A stretch of 46,410 nt of DNA from Streptomyces turgidiscabies Car8 (GTDB lineage Bacteria; Actinomycetota; Actinomycetes; Streptomycetales; Streptomycetaceae), in the NCBI RefSeq assembly GCF_000331005.1, contig NZ_AEJB01000622.1, forward strand, positions 1-46,410, in the 5' to 3' direction. Shown in pieces: positions 38,845-46,410 of this stretch (its first letter is position 1; every line of letters begins with the position of its first letter). The translations under genes and the position numbers were made by a program. The notes beneath the pieces were generated by a model. It had not been told where the DNA came from. It saw only the letters and a program-made list of their open reading frames with translations, and ran no database searches.

Positions 38845-41379
38845 ATGAGCAGCCTCTTTGACGACAGCTTCCTGGCGGACCTCCAGGGCCCTCGGGCCCA
38901 CGCGGAGGAGCCCCCGCCACCGCCCGAGGACGAGCATGTTCCGGAGACCGTTCCGGACGACCTGTTCGGCGGGAAGTTCGACGCGCCGCCGGACCGGGAC
39001 GCGTACTACCGCGACGGCGCCCCGCGCCCCGTGGTGGACCCGGCCGCGCTCCTGGACGGGCTGAACGAGAACCAGCGCGCGGCCGTCGTGCACGCCGACA
39101 CCCCCCTGCTCATCGTGGCGGGCGCCGGCTCCGGCAAGACACGTGTGCTCACGCACCGCATCGCGTATCTGCTCGGCGAGCGGAGTGTCCATCCCGGCCA
39201 GATCCTCGCGATCACCTTCACCAACAAGGCCGCCGGGGAGATGAAGGAACGCGTCGAGCAGCTCGTCGGCCCGCGCGCGAACGCGATGTGGGTGATGACC
39301 TTCCACAGCGCGTGCGTACGGATTCTGCGGCGGGAGAGCAAGAGGCTCGGCTTCACCTCATCCTTCTCGATCTACGACGCCGCCGACAGCAAGCGGCTGA
39401 TGGCGCTGGTCTGCCGCGATCTGGACCTGGACCCCAAGCGCTTCCCGCCCAAGTCCTTCAGCGCGAAGATCTCCAACCTGAAGAACGAGCTGATCGACGA
39501 GGAGGACTTCGCCGCCCAGGCGAGCGACGGTTTCGAGAAGACCCTCGCCCAGGCGTACGCGATGTACCAGTCGCGGCTGCGTGAGGCCAACGCGCTCGAC
39601 TTCGACGACCTGATCATGACGACGGTCAACCTGCTGCGCGCCTTCCCGGACGTCGCCGAGCACTACCGCCGCCGCTTCCGGCACGTCCTCGTCGACGAGT
39701 ACCAGGACACCAACCACGCCCAGTACGCCCTCGTACGGGAACTCGTCGGAACGTCCGAGCACCCGGTCGACGTACCGCCCAGTGAGCACGATCTGCCTCC
39801 CGCCGAGCTGTGCGTCGTGGGAGACGCCGACCAGTCGATCTACGCCTTCCGGGGCGCGACGATCCGCAACATCCTCCAGTTCGAGGAGGACTACGCGGAC
39901 GCGACGACGATCATGCTCGAACAGAACTACCGTTCCACGCAGACGATCCTGAGCGCCGCCAACGCGGTCATCGAGCGCAACGAGTCCCGCCGCCCCAAGA
40001 ACCTGTGGACCAACGCGGGCGCGGGCGCGCGCATCACCGGCTATGTCGCCGACACTGAGCACGACGAGGCGCAGTTCGTCGCCGAGGAGATAGACCGGCT
40101 GACGGACGCGGGCGACGCGAAGGCGGGTGACGTCGCCGTCTTCTACCGGACGAACGCCCAGTCGCGTGTCTTCGAGGAGATCTTCATCCGCGTCGGCCTG
40201 CCGTACAAGGTCGTCGGCGGTGTCCGCTTCTACGAGCGCAAGGAGGTCCGGGACGTCCTGGCCTACCTGCGCGTCCTCGCCAACCCCGAGGACTCGGTGC
40301 CGCTGCGCCGCATCCTCAACGTGCCCAAGCGCGGCATCGGCGACCGCGCGGAGGCGATGATCGACGCGCTGTCCCAGCGCGAGAAGATCAGCTTCCCGCA
40401 GGCGCTGAAGCGGGTGGACGAGGCGTACGGGATGGCCTCCCGCTCGACCAACGCCGTCAAGCGGTTCAACACGCTGATGGAGGACCTGAGGACGATCGTG
40501 GAGTCGGGCGCCGGCCCGGCGACCGTCCTCGAAGCGGTCCTCGAACGCACGGGCTATCTCGCCGAGTTGCAGGCGTCGACCGACCCGCAGGACGAGACCC
40601 GGATCGAGAACCTCCAGGAACTCGCCGCGGTGGCCCTGGAGTTCGAGCAGGAGTCGGGGGCGGCCGCCGAGGCGGGGGAGGCCGATGGGCCCGCCGAGGG
40701 TGAGGCGGCCGCCCCGCCCGGGCTCGCCGCGTTCCTGGAGCGGGTCGCCCTGGTCGCCGACTCCGACCAGATCCCCGACGAGGACGACGACGGCTCGGGC
40801 GTCATCACGCTGATGACCCTGCACACCGCCAAGGGCCTTGAGTTTCCCGTGGTGTTCCTGACCGGCATGGAGGACGGCGTCTTCCCGCACATGCGTGCTC
40901 TCGGCCAGGCCAAGGAACTGGAGGAGGAGCGACGGCTCGCGTACGTCGGCATCACGCGCGCGCGTGAACGCCTGTATCTGACGCGGTCGTCGCTGCGCAG
41001 CGCCTGGGGTCAGCCGTCGTACAACCCGCCCTCGCGTTTCCTGGAGGAGATCCCGGCCGCCCATCTGGAATGGAAGCGCACGGGCGCGATGGCTTCGGCG
41101 ACCTCCTCCGGCCCGGTCTCCGGGGTGGCGTCCTCGCTGTCGTCCTCGCGCTCGCGCACCGCGGCCTCGGGCGCGTCGGGTTTCGCCACGCGCCGGGGCG
41201 GAGTCGAGAAGCCGGTGGTCGCGCTGGCCGTCGGGGACAGGGTCACGCACGACCAGTTCGGTCTGGGAACCGTGGTGGGCGTGAAGGGCACCGGCTCGAA
41301 CGCCGAGGCGACCGTCGACTTCGGCGAGGACAAGCCGAAGCGGCTGCTGCTGCGGTACGCGCCGGTGGAGAAGCTCTGA
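38845..41379 (+). CDS. pcrA: ATP-dependent DNA helicase PcrA/UvrD
   Basis: An 844-residue SF1A helicase. It unwinds DNA 3' to 5' during repair and removes recombinase or stalled RNA polymerase. An acidic N-terminal extension of about 70 residues precedes the Walker A motif AGAGSGKT (Lys98), then TFTNKAAGEM, the DEYQDTN Walker B, GDADQSIYAFRGA, QNYRST, TLHTAKGLEFP and the motif VI segment YVGITRARERLYL. The C-terminal 50 residues (DRVTHDQFGLGTVVGVKG) form the Tudor-like RNA-polymerase-binding domain typical of PcrA. Length and motif set are normal for Streptomyces. A bidirectional terminator separates it from the convergent M23 gene. Confidence 0.97.
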   Translation: MSSLFDDSFLADLQGPRAHAEEPPPPPEDEHVPETVPDDLFGGKFDAPPDRDAYYRDGAPRPVVDPAALLDGLNENQRAAVVHADTPLLIVAGAGSGKTRVLTHRIAYLLGERSVHPGQILAITFTNKAAGEMKERVEQLVGPRANAMWVMTFHSACVRILRRESKRLGFTSSFSIYDAADSKRLMALVCRDLDLDPKRFPPKSFSAKISNLKNELIDEEDFAAQASDGFEKTLAQAYAMYQSRLREANALDFDDLIMTTVNLLRAFPDVAEHYRRRFRHVLVDEYQDTNHAQYALVRELVGTSEHPVDVPPSEHDLPPAELCVVGDADQSIYAFRGATIRNILQFEEDYADATTIMLEQNYRSTQTILSAANAVIERNESRRPKNLWTNAGAGARITGYVADTEHDEAQFVAEEIDRLTDAGDAKAGDVAVFYRTNAQSRVFEEIFIRVGLPYKVVGGVRFYERKEVRDVLAYLRVLANPEDSVPLRRILNVPKRGIGDRAEAMIDALSQREKISFPQALKRVDEAYGMASRSTNAVKRFNTLMEDLRTIVESGAGPATVLEAVLERTGYLAELQASTDPQDETRIENLQELAAVALEFEQESGAAAEAGEADGPAEGEAAAPPGLAAFLERVALVADSDQIPDEDDDGSGVITLMTLHTAKGLEFPVVFLTGMEDGVFPHMRALGQAKELEEERRLAYVGITRARERLYLTRSSLRSAWGQPSYNPPSRFLEEIPAAHLEWKRTGAMASATSSGPVSGVASSLSSSRSRTAASGASGFATRRGGVEKPVVALAVGDRVTHDQFGLGTVVGVKGTGSNAEATVDFGEDKPKRLLLRYAPVEKL

Positions 41380-41386
41380 CCGGACG

Positions 41387-41411
41387 CCCGGGCATCGTCG
41401 AGATGCCCGGG
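41387..41411. terminator. Bidirectional hairpin terminator after pcrA
   Basis: A perfect 10-bp stem (CCCGGGCATC at 41387-41396, GATGCCCGGG at 41402-41411) with loop GTCGA, eight bases past the pcrA stop and between convergent genes. Confidence 0.75.
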
Positions 41412-41461
41412 TCACGCCGGTGACACAGGTGAAGGGGTGCGGGAACCTGAACCGGACGTGA

Positions 41462-43027
41462 CTACGTCGGGTCGAGGCCGTGGCTGCGCAGCCACGGGAG
41501 CGGGTCGATCGCCGAGCCGCCGGCGGGCCGAACCTCGAAGTGCAGGTGCGGTCCGGTCGAGTTGCCGGAGTTCCCGGAGTACGCGATGGGCTCGCCGGCC
41601 TTGACCGTCGTACCGGACGCGACCTGGTAGCTGGAGAGGTGGCAGTACCAGGTCTCCGTGCCGTCCTTGTCGGTCAGGATCAGCATGTTGCCGTAAGCAC
41701 TGTTCCACTGGGTCCGGACGGTGCCGTCGGTCGCGGCCATCACCGTCGTGCCGTACGAGACCGGGAAGTCGATGCCGGTGTGCACGGACATCCAGTTGAT
41801 GCCGGCCTGGCCGAAGTAGGCGCTGAGGCCGCGCTGCGCGACCGGAAGGGCGTACTTGGGGCGCAGTCGCTCCTTGCGGGCCGCCTCCGCCGCCGCTGCC
41901 TTCTTGTCGGCGAGTTGCTGGGCCTTGAGGTCGATACGTTCCTGCGTCCGGCTGGCCCGGTCGGCGAAGTCGTCGGCGCCCGCGGAGAGGCTCTCCAGCT
42001 GGGAGTCCAGCTTGTTGTTCGCGGTGGACGGCTTCACGGCGACGCCGTCGGGCGCCGACGCCGTCGTGTTCTGCGCCTCGTCACCGTTCAGCCCGCCCAC
42101 GGAGGCGGCGGCGATACCGGCGACCCCCATCACACAGGCGGACGGGACGGCGATGGTCAGCAGAGCGGAACGTTTGGCCGGGGTGCGCCGCCGGGACCGG
42201 CCCGCGTTGCGCGCCGCCGTACGGGACGCCGCGCGGCCGGCGCCGGGCACGATGCCCGGGGCGAGCTCTTCCTGACCGTCGAGCAGCGGGGCCTCGGCGG
42301 GGAGTTCGCCGTCGGTGACGAGGTCCGACTCGTCGTGGGCGAGCCCGTGCAGGTCGTACTCCGGTACGTCCGCCAGGTCCGTGATCTGCTCGAACATCGC
42401 GGTGGCCCGCTGGTCGTACTCGTGCTCGTGGTCGTACTCGGCGGACGGGGCGGACGCGCTGTCCGGGCCGCTGTCCGAGTTCCACTGCGTGGCGTCGTAC
42501 ACACCGGTGTCGGAGACCTGCGTGCCCCATTCCCACTGCTGGGTCTGGTCGGCCGTGCCGGTCTGCTCGGGCTGGGTCCAGCTGCCGGCGTCCTGCTCCC
42601 AGAGGGGGGACCCCCAGCCGTTGGTCTCGCTGCCCGGGGGCGGTGACTGCGCGGGGATGTCGGCGAGTTGCTGGTAGCCGGGCGCCCAGGTGGTGGTGTC
42701 GTACGCCCCGGTGTCGTAGGCGGCGTGGTGCTGGGCCGCGTACGCGTCGTAGTTCAAAGTGTGGTGACTGCCGGTGGACCACTGGGAGTTGTCGTAGGAA
42801 CCGGTGTCGCCGCCCGGCATATTGCCGAAGAGCGGGTCGGTTTCGAAATTTCCCGTGGTGGTACCCGTGCCCAAGTCCGCGTCCAAACCGTTGGCGAAGG
42901 TGGGGTCGTACGTGGTGAAGTCACCAAAAGGGACTTCCTCTGTGCCGTACGACGCGTACTGAGCCGTCGCGGCATCGGAAGCCGGAGCCGGGGCGGTCAT
43001 CGCTCCCGACGGGTGACGTTCGTTCAC
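41462..43027 (-). CDS. M23-family peptidoglycan metallopeptidase with long cytoplasmic tail
   Basis: About 521 residues. The first 285 are an acidic, low-complexity cytoplasmic segment with repeated YD-x3-W units (YDNSQW, YDTTTW, YDATQW). One transmembrane helix follows (about 286-308), then a coiled coil (DSQLESLSAGADDFADRASR) and the C-terminal LytM/M23 domain. The zinc ligands are present: His416 and Asp420 in HTGID, and His496 of the H494-L-H496 motif in GPHLHFEV. It should cut wall crosslinks or activate amidases at the outer face. Start chosen at GTG 43027 with AAAGAGAAG upstream; the frame is open to 43141. The upstream spacer contains inverted repeats. Confidence 0.88.
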   Translation of the reverse strand: MNERHPSGAMTAPAPASDAATAQYASYGTEEVPFGDFTTYDPTFANGLDADLGTGTTTGNFETDPLFGNMPGGDTGSYDNSQWSTGSHHTLNYDAYAAQHHAAYDTGAYDTTTWAPGYQQLADIPAQSPPPGSETNGWGSPLWEQDAGSWTQPEQTGTADQTQQWEWGTQVSDTGVYDATQWNSDSGPDSASAPSAEYDHEHEYDQRATAMFEQITDLADVPEYDLHGLAHDESDLVTDGELPAEAPLLDGQEELAPGIVPGAGRAASRTAARNAGRSRRRTPAKRSALLTIAVPSACVMGVAGIAAASVGGLNGDEAQNTTASAPDGVAVKPSTANNKLDSQLESLSAGADDFADRASRTQERIDLKAQQLADKKAAAAEAARKERLRPKYALPVAQRGLSAYFGQAGINWMSVHTGIDFPVSYGTTVMAATDGTVRTQWNSAYGNMLILTDKDGTETWYCHLSSYQVASGTTVKAGEPIAYSGNSGNSTGPHLHFEVRPAGGSAIDPLPWLRSHGLDPT

Positions 43028-43101
43028 CAACTTCTCTTTCGCCTCGACAACAGGGGCTGGCAGAGCAGTGCGGCGACTGTACCCGGCGGTATGCGGGCGC
43101 G

Positions 43102-43202
43102 ACAATCTTCTGCAGGTTTCGTGCCTGAGGGAAACGGGCAATCGGCCGTGTTTCGGGGGACTGCGGGCACGGGTTTGGCCTGGCGTTCGAAGATTGTTCG
43201 AA
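43102..43202. promoter_or_regulatory. Inverted repeats upstream of the M23 gene
   Basis: TTCGAA-GATTG-TTCGAA at 43186-43202 is a perfect 6-bp inverted repeat. The 9-mer GAAGATTGT within it (43189-43197) recurs in reverse orientation 79 bp away as ACAATCTTC (43102-43110). Two linked sites of this kind could bind one regulator and loop the promoter. It resembles a LexA box but is one base too short in the half-site. Confidence 0.35.
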
Positions 43203-43258
43203 TTTTGCGGGCCGCTCGGCGCTCATGAGCCGCCTGTGGCAGGCGTTTTGGGCGGGTC

Positions 43259-44149
43259 CTACGCCACGGTCAGTCCACCGGTTCGTGCCCGGTCGGACCG
43301 TGCTCCGGCGGAGAGGATGTCGTCGCTCTGGTCCAGGGCCTGCCGTATCCCGGTCGCGACGGCCGGGTGCACGGGCAGGGCGAGGTGACCTACGCCGGTG
43401 ACCTGCACGTTCTGCGCGGACAGGTCCGGGTGGTCGACGCAGGCCGTCTCCGGCGGGTCCATCAGGTGGTCCAGATCGCTCCAGAAGCTGACGAAGCGCG
43501 TACGGCAGTCGGGTGCGGGCAGGCGCAGCTCCTCGATGACATCCGAACCGGGACGCATCTGCCGGACGATCGGATGCGCGTCCGCCAGCGGAACGACGCG
43601 GGTGCCGGAGTGCGGGGTCCCGAGGGTGACGAGCGTACGGACGCGGAGATCACCGCCGAGGCGCTGCACGTAGTAGCGCGCGATCAGGCCGCCCAGGCTG
43701 TGCCCGACGATGTCCACCCGTGGCTGGCCCGTGCGCCGGCATGTCTCCTCTATGTGCCGACCGAGCAGCTCCGCCGCGGTGCGGATGTCGCAGGTCAGCG
43801 GTGAGTAGTTGAGCGACTCGATCTGCTGGCGGCCGTGCTGGGCCAGGGACCGGCGCAGCAGGACGAAGACGGAGCGGTTGTCGATGAAACCGTGGAGGAG
43901 GACGACCGGGGGTTTCGGCTCCGCCGGCAGGTGCGCGGTGACGGTTTCGGGGAGCTCGACGGGGTCCGGGATGGCCGCGGCCCGGCGTTCCTGGGCGATG
44001 CCCGACGGATAGAGGAGCAGGTGTCCCGCCAGGATCGCCAGCTCCAGGGCCGTCGCTTTGAGGAGGGCGGCGGAGAGACCCGTCAGTCTGCTCGGCAGAA
44101 CGCGCTGGCAGAGCGGAAGCAGGGGCAGTGCTGCCCATGTGACCTTCAT
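43259..44149 (-). CDS. Membrane-anchored or secreted triacylglycerol lipase-like alpha/beta hydrolase
   Basis: A 296-residue protein. An N-terminal hydrophobic stretch (LLKATALELAILAGHLLLY) looks like an uncleaved anchor or signal. The alpha/beta hydrolase core has the oxyanion HG of VVLLHGFIDN, the nucleophile elbow GHSLGG with Ser151, an Asp in the VSFWSDLDHLMDPP region and a late His in GVGHLALPVHP. The family includes bacterial lipases and esterases; the substrate is unknown. Start ATG 44149 has an ideal GGAGG six bases upstream; the longer frame to 44476 is not needed. It is on the same strand as the M23 gene, 231 bp upstream of it. Confidence 0.88.
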   Translation of the reverse strand: MKVTWAALPLLPLCQRVLPSRLTGLSAALLKATALELAILAGHLLLYPSGIAQERRAAAIPDPVELPETVTAHLPAEPKPPVVLLHGFIDNRSVFVLLRRSLAQHGRQQIESLNYSPLTCDIRTAAELLGRHIEETCRRTGQPRVDIVGHSLGGLIARYYVQRLGGDLRVRTLVTLGTPHSGTRVVPLADAHPIVRQMRPGSDVIEELRLPAPDCRTRFVSFWSDLDHLMDPPETACVDHPDLSAQNVQVTGVGHLALPVHPAVATGIRQALDQSDDILSAGARSDRARTGGLTVA

Positions 44150-44562
44150 GGCCGACCTCCTGTCGGCACGCGGAGGACTTCTCCGGCCCCCGTGTGCCCT
44201 AAGTGGGGGTCGCGACGAGGACGGCCGGTGGTGGTGGCGTCGGCGGTGGTGCGCGAGTGGGGCGTGCGGCGGGTGGGACGCCAAGGGGGTGCTGAAGCTC
44301 CTTGCCGTACGGCGACGAAGCTCCCCGCTGTCGTGCCCTGCTGCCCTTCGTTGCCATCTCCGACACACCGCCCCGCCTTGCCCGCCCCGGCGCGTGGCTC
44401 GCGACGCGGTGGTGCGACGACCTCGATGCGGCTCCCCTTGCGCCGGTCCCACCGGTGCGCGGCGAACGTGTCCCACCGTGTGATTTCCCCCTCGGCACCG
44501 GTCGTGAAACTGCCGGTTGGGGGATGCTTGACCTGACGTTCGGTCACTTCAGGGAGGCAGCG
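44150..44562. other. Divergent spacer without a convincing gene
   Basis: A 413-bp gap between the lipase and the mutase subunit genes. Open frames on both strands lack domains or usable ribosome binding sites. I see no clear operator or hairpin beyond ordinary GC-rich pairing. Confidence 0.5.
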
Positions 44563-44979
44563 ATGGGTGCGGCAGCCGGTCCGATCCGCGTGGTGGTGGC
44601 GAAGCCGGGGCCCGACGGCGACGACCGCGGGGACGAGGTGCTCGCGCGGGCGCTGCGTGACGCCGGTATGGAGGTCATCTACACGGGCCTCCACCAGACG
44701 CCCGAGCACATCGTCGGCACCGCGATCCAGGAGGACGCCGACGCGATCGGGCTCTCCGTCCTCTCCGGCGCCCACAACACCCTCCTCCCGGCCGTGATCG
44801 ACCTTCTGCGCAAGCACGACGCGGCCGACATCAGGGTCTTCGGCGGCGGGAGCATCCCCGAGGCGGACATCGCCGCGCTGAAGGAGAAGGGAATCGCGGA
44901 GATCTTCACGCCGGAGGCGACCAGCGCATCGGTCGTGGAGTGGCTACGGGCGAACGTACGGGAGTCGGCGGGAGCGTAG
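44563..44979 (+). CDS. B12-binding mutase small subunit (IcmB-like) lacking the axial His
   Basis: A 138-residue stand-alone cobalamin-binding domain, the normal length for IcmB, which pairs with a separate large subunit in isobutyryl-CoA/butyryl-CoA (or a related acyl-CoA) mutase. The fold markers are present: RVVVAKPG at the start, LSVLSGAHNTLLP and VFGGGSIPEADI. The essential DGHDRG motif, whose His becomes the lower axial ligand of cobalamin, reads DGDDRG here, with Asp20 (codon 44620-44622, GAC). One base change from CAC would do this. The following residues (DEVLAR) also differ from the usual AKVIAR. Start ATG 44563 has GGGAGG at 44552-44557. No large subunit gene is in the window. Confidence 0.85.
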   Translation: MGAAAGPIRVVVAKPGPDGDDRGDEVLARALRDAGMEVIYTGLHQTPEHIVGTAIQEDADAIGLSVLSGAHNTLLPAVIDLLRKHDAADIRVFGGGSIPEADIAALKEKGIAEIFTPEATSASVVEWLRANVRESAGA

Positions 44980-45010
44980 GGCCGGGGTGCGGGTTGCTCT
45001 CGGTCGCGGG

Positions 45011-46410
45011 TCACGCTTCGCCCACCGCCCCGCCCGTCGCCAGTTCCTCCGCCATCGCCGCGCGGAGGCGCAGTGTGCCCACCAGGCGCTGGAATGCCTC
45101 CGCCCAGTAGCTTCCCGCGCCCGGTGACGCGTCCTCCCCTTCGTCCGGGATCGCCAGCAGGCCGTCGAGGCGGCCGGCCTCGGAGGGGTCCAGGCAGCGT
45201 TCCGCCAGCCCCATCACTCCGCTGAAGCTCCATGGGTAACTTCCCGCGTCCCGCGCGATATTGAGCGCGTCGACCACTGCCCGCCCGAGCGACGGAGCCC
45301 ACGGCACCGCGCACACCCCGAGCAGTTGGAAGGCCTCGGACAGCCCGTGCGTCGCGATGAACCCCGCGACCCACTCGGCCCGTTCGGCGGAGTCCAGCGT
45401 GGCGAGCAGCTTGGCCCGTTCCGCCAGGGACACCGCTCCGGGCCCGCCCGCCTCGGGTGTCGAGGGCCTGCCGAGCAGCGCCCGGGACCAGTCGGCGTCC
45501 CGCTGCCGCACCGCCGCCCGGCACCACGCGGCGTGCAGCTCACCCTGCCAGTCGTCGGTCACCGGCAGCGCCACGATCTCCTCCGGCGTACGTCCGCCGA
45601 GCCGCGCCGACCAGGAGCCGAGCGGGGTTGCCTCCACCAACTGGCCGAGCCACCACGACCGTTCGCCCCGACCGGCCGGGGCCTTGGCCACGACACCGTC
45701 GCGCTCCATTCCCGCGTCGCACTCGTGCGGTGCCTCGACGACGAGCGCGGGCCCGCCTCTCGTGTCGTCACCGCCGCTGTCCGCGCTGTCCGCGCTGTCC
45801 GCGCTGTTCGTGTGGTCGAGCGCGACACACGCACCCGCCCGGACCGCCATCCGGGCGGCGAGCGCCGAATCAGGGAGGGCGGACAGCAACTCGGCCGCTG
45901 TCGCGCGGACGTTGCGGCTGCGGTCGGCCAACGCGCGCTCCAGGAAGGGCTCGTCCTCGGCGTGCAGTCCCATGCGGAGCGAGTCGAGGAACATCAGCCG
46001 GTCCTCGGCGCGCTCCGTCGACCAGGTGGTCTCCAGCAACTCCCGTGCGGCGGCGGGCTCTCGTGCGCGAATCGCCGCGAGGAGGGAGACGCGTTCGGCG
46101 AACAGGCCCTCCTGCCACAGTCGCCGGATCCGGTCCGACTCCTCGACCCCGGGCAGGGCCGTGCCCCCGCCCGGGGTCGAGCGCAGGGCGAACCGCCAGT
46201 CCGTGTTCAGCCGGGCGAGCCACAGCGCGCGCGGACCCGCGAACGCCAACGCCGCCGGGCGCAGATCCGTACGCCCCCTGGCTGCGTCGAGCAGTGCGGG
46301 CAGCGTCTGGGGAGGGGCCGCGTAGCCATGTGTGTTCGCCGCAGCGAGCCATTGGGGCAGCAGCTCCATCAGATCCGGTGCCGCGCCCCGGCGACCGCTG
46401 CCGCCAGGAG
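45011..46410 (-). CDS. DUF5691-like protein (partial, runs off the window)
   Basis: At least 460 residues. It is helical and rich in Ala, Leu and Arg, with HEAT-like stretches such as RSRNVRATAAELLSALPDSALAARM and repeated phrases RTDLRP and NTDWRF. This resembles the DUF5691 proteins that accompany SWIM, MoxR-ATPase and VWA genes in Streptomyces; I am moderately sure. An ATG at 46369 is in frame, but the frame stays open to the window edge, so the true start probably lies outside. A 9-bp tandem repeat (about 45777-45812) codes for SAD-SAD-SAD. It is convergent with the mutase small subunit gene, with a 31-bp gap. Confidence 0.7.
   Translation of the reverse strand, partial: PGGSGRRGAAPDLMELLPQWLAAANTHGYAAPPQTLPALLDAARGRTDLRPAALAFAGPRALWLARLNTDWRFALRSTPGGGTALPGVEESDRIRRLWQEGLFAERVSLLAAIRAREPAAARELLETTWSTERAEDRLMFLDSLRMGLHAEDEPFLERALADRSRNVRATAAELLSALPDSALAARMAVRAGACVALDHTNSADSADSADSGGDDTRGGPALVVEAPHECDAGMERDGVVAKAPAGRGERSWWLGQLVEATPLGSWSARLGGRTPEEIVALPVTDDWQGELHAAWCRAAVRQRDADWSRALLGRPSTPEAGGPGAVSLAERAKLLATLDSAERAEWVAGFIATHGLSEAFQLLGVCAVPWAPSLGRAVVDALNIARDAGSYPWSFSGVMGLAERCLDPSEAGRLDGLLAIPDEGEDASPGAGSYWAEAFQRLVGTLRLRAAMAEELATGGAVGEA

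Noticed and set aside
39358..41415. 685-codon minus-strand frame opposite pcrA
   Set aside because: All helicase motifs are on the plus strand; the antisense frame has no recognisable domain.
43189..43201. LexA (SOS) box upstream of the M23 gene
   Set aside because: The half-site CGAAC is incomplete (CGAA), so the spacing of the actinobacterial LexA box is not met; reported only as an inverted repeat.
1..46410. tRNA, rRNA, CRISPR arrays, transposases, attachment sites or phage genes
   Set aside because: None were recognised on reading; all larger frames fit chromosomal core genes with uniform composition.

Overview
The window is high-GC actinobacterial DNA and almost certainly a Streptomyces chromosome core. 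The signs are extreme third-position GC, frequent GTG/TTG starts, purine-rich Shine-Dalgarno sites, several probable leaderless genes, and a gene order that, as I recall it, matches the S. coelicolor SCO4773-SCO4801 neighbourhood. I see no phage, IS element, CRISPR array, tRNA or rRNA. The assignments rest on reading protein motifs by eye; no database search was possible.

Left part (1-17.4 kb): a nucleotide-sugar dehydrogenase homologue that has lost its catalytic residues, divergent from glpD across a spacer with three DnaA-box-like sites. A run of receptor Ser/Thr kinases follows: four on the plus strand, then a minus-strand beta-rich protein of unknown function, a lipid kinase, and a fifth kinase overlapping the lipid kinase by ATGA. 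Four kinases look active. The second is a pseudokinase whose domain is split by a Gly/Ala-rich insert carrying an internal duplication. All five end in a transmembrane helix plus an extracellular domain, and none has PASTA repeats. A comparable five-kinase cluster in S. coelicolor (including PkaI) is linked to spore-wall synthesis.

Middle (17.5-31 kb): succinic semialdehyde dehydrogenase, a GMC oxidoreductase with a four-cysteine motif, an LAxTG-anchored surface protein, a membrane protein, chorismate mutase preceded by a Phe/Tyr-containing leader peptide and terminator (a strong candidate transcription attenuator), guaA, a flavin-type oxidoreductase, a class II aldolase/adducin protein, a DUF4429/SHOCT protein, and two membrane proteins.

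Right part (31-46.4 kb) is envelope-centred. A PspC/toast-rack protein plus a small membrane protein lie divergent from a PspC-fused histidine kinase and LuxR-type regulator, with phased CCCTG repeats between them. Two NlpC/P60 hydrolases follow, one behind a clear c-di-AMP (ydaO-type) riboswitch. Then come pcrA/uvrD helicase, an M23 peptidase with a long cytoplasmic tail, a lipase, a B12-binding mutase small subunit whose cobalamin-ligating His is Asp, and a DUF5691-like gene cut by the window edge.

The most promising new items are the chorismate mutase attenuator (24.39-24.62 kb), the catalytically stripped sugar dehydrogenase (0.5-1.7 kb), the mutase subunit without its axial His (44.6 kb), the split pseudokinase, and a structured gene-free interval (23.75-23.99 kb).
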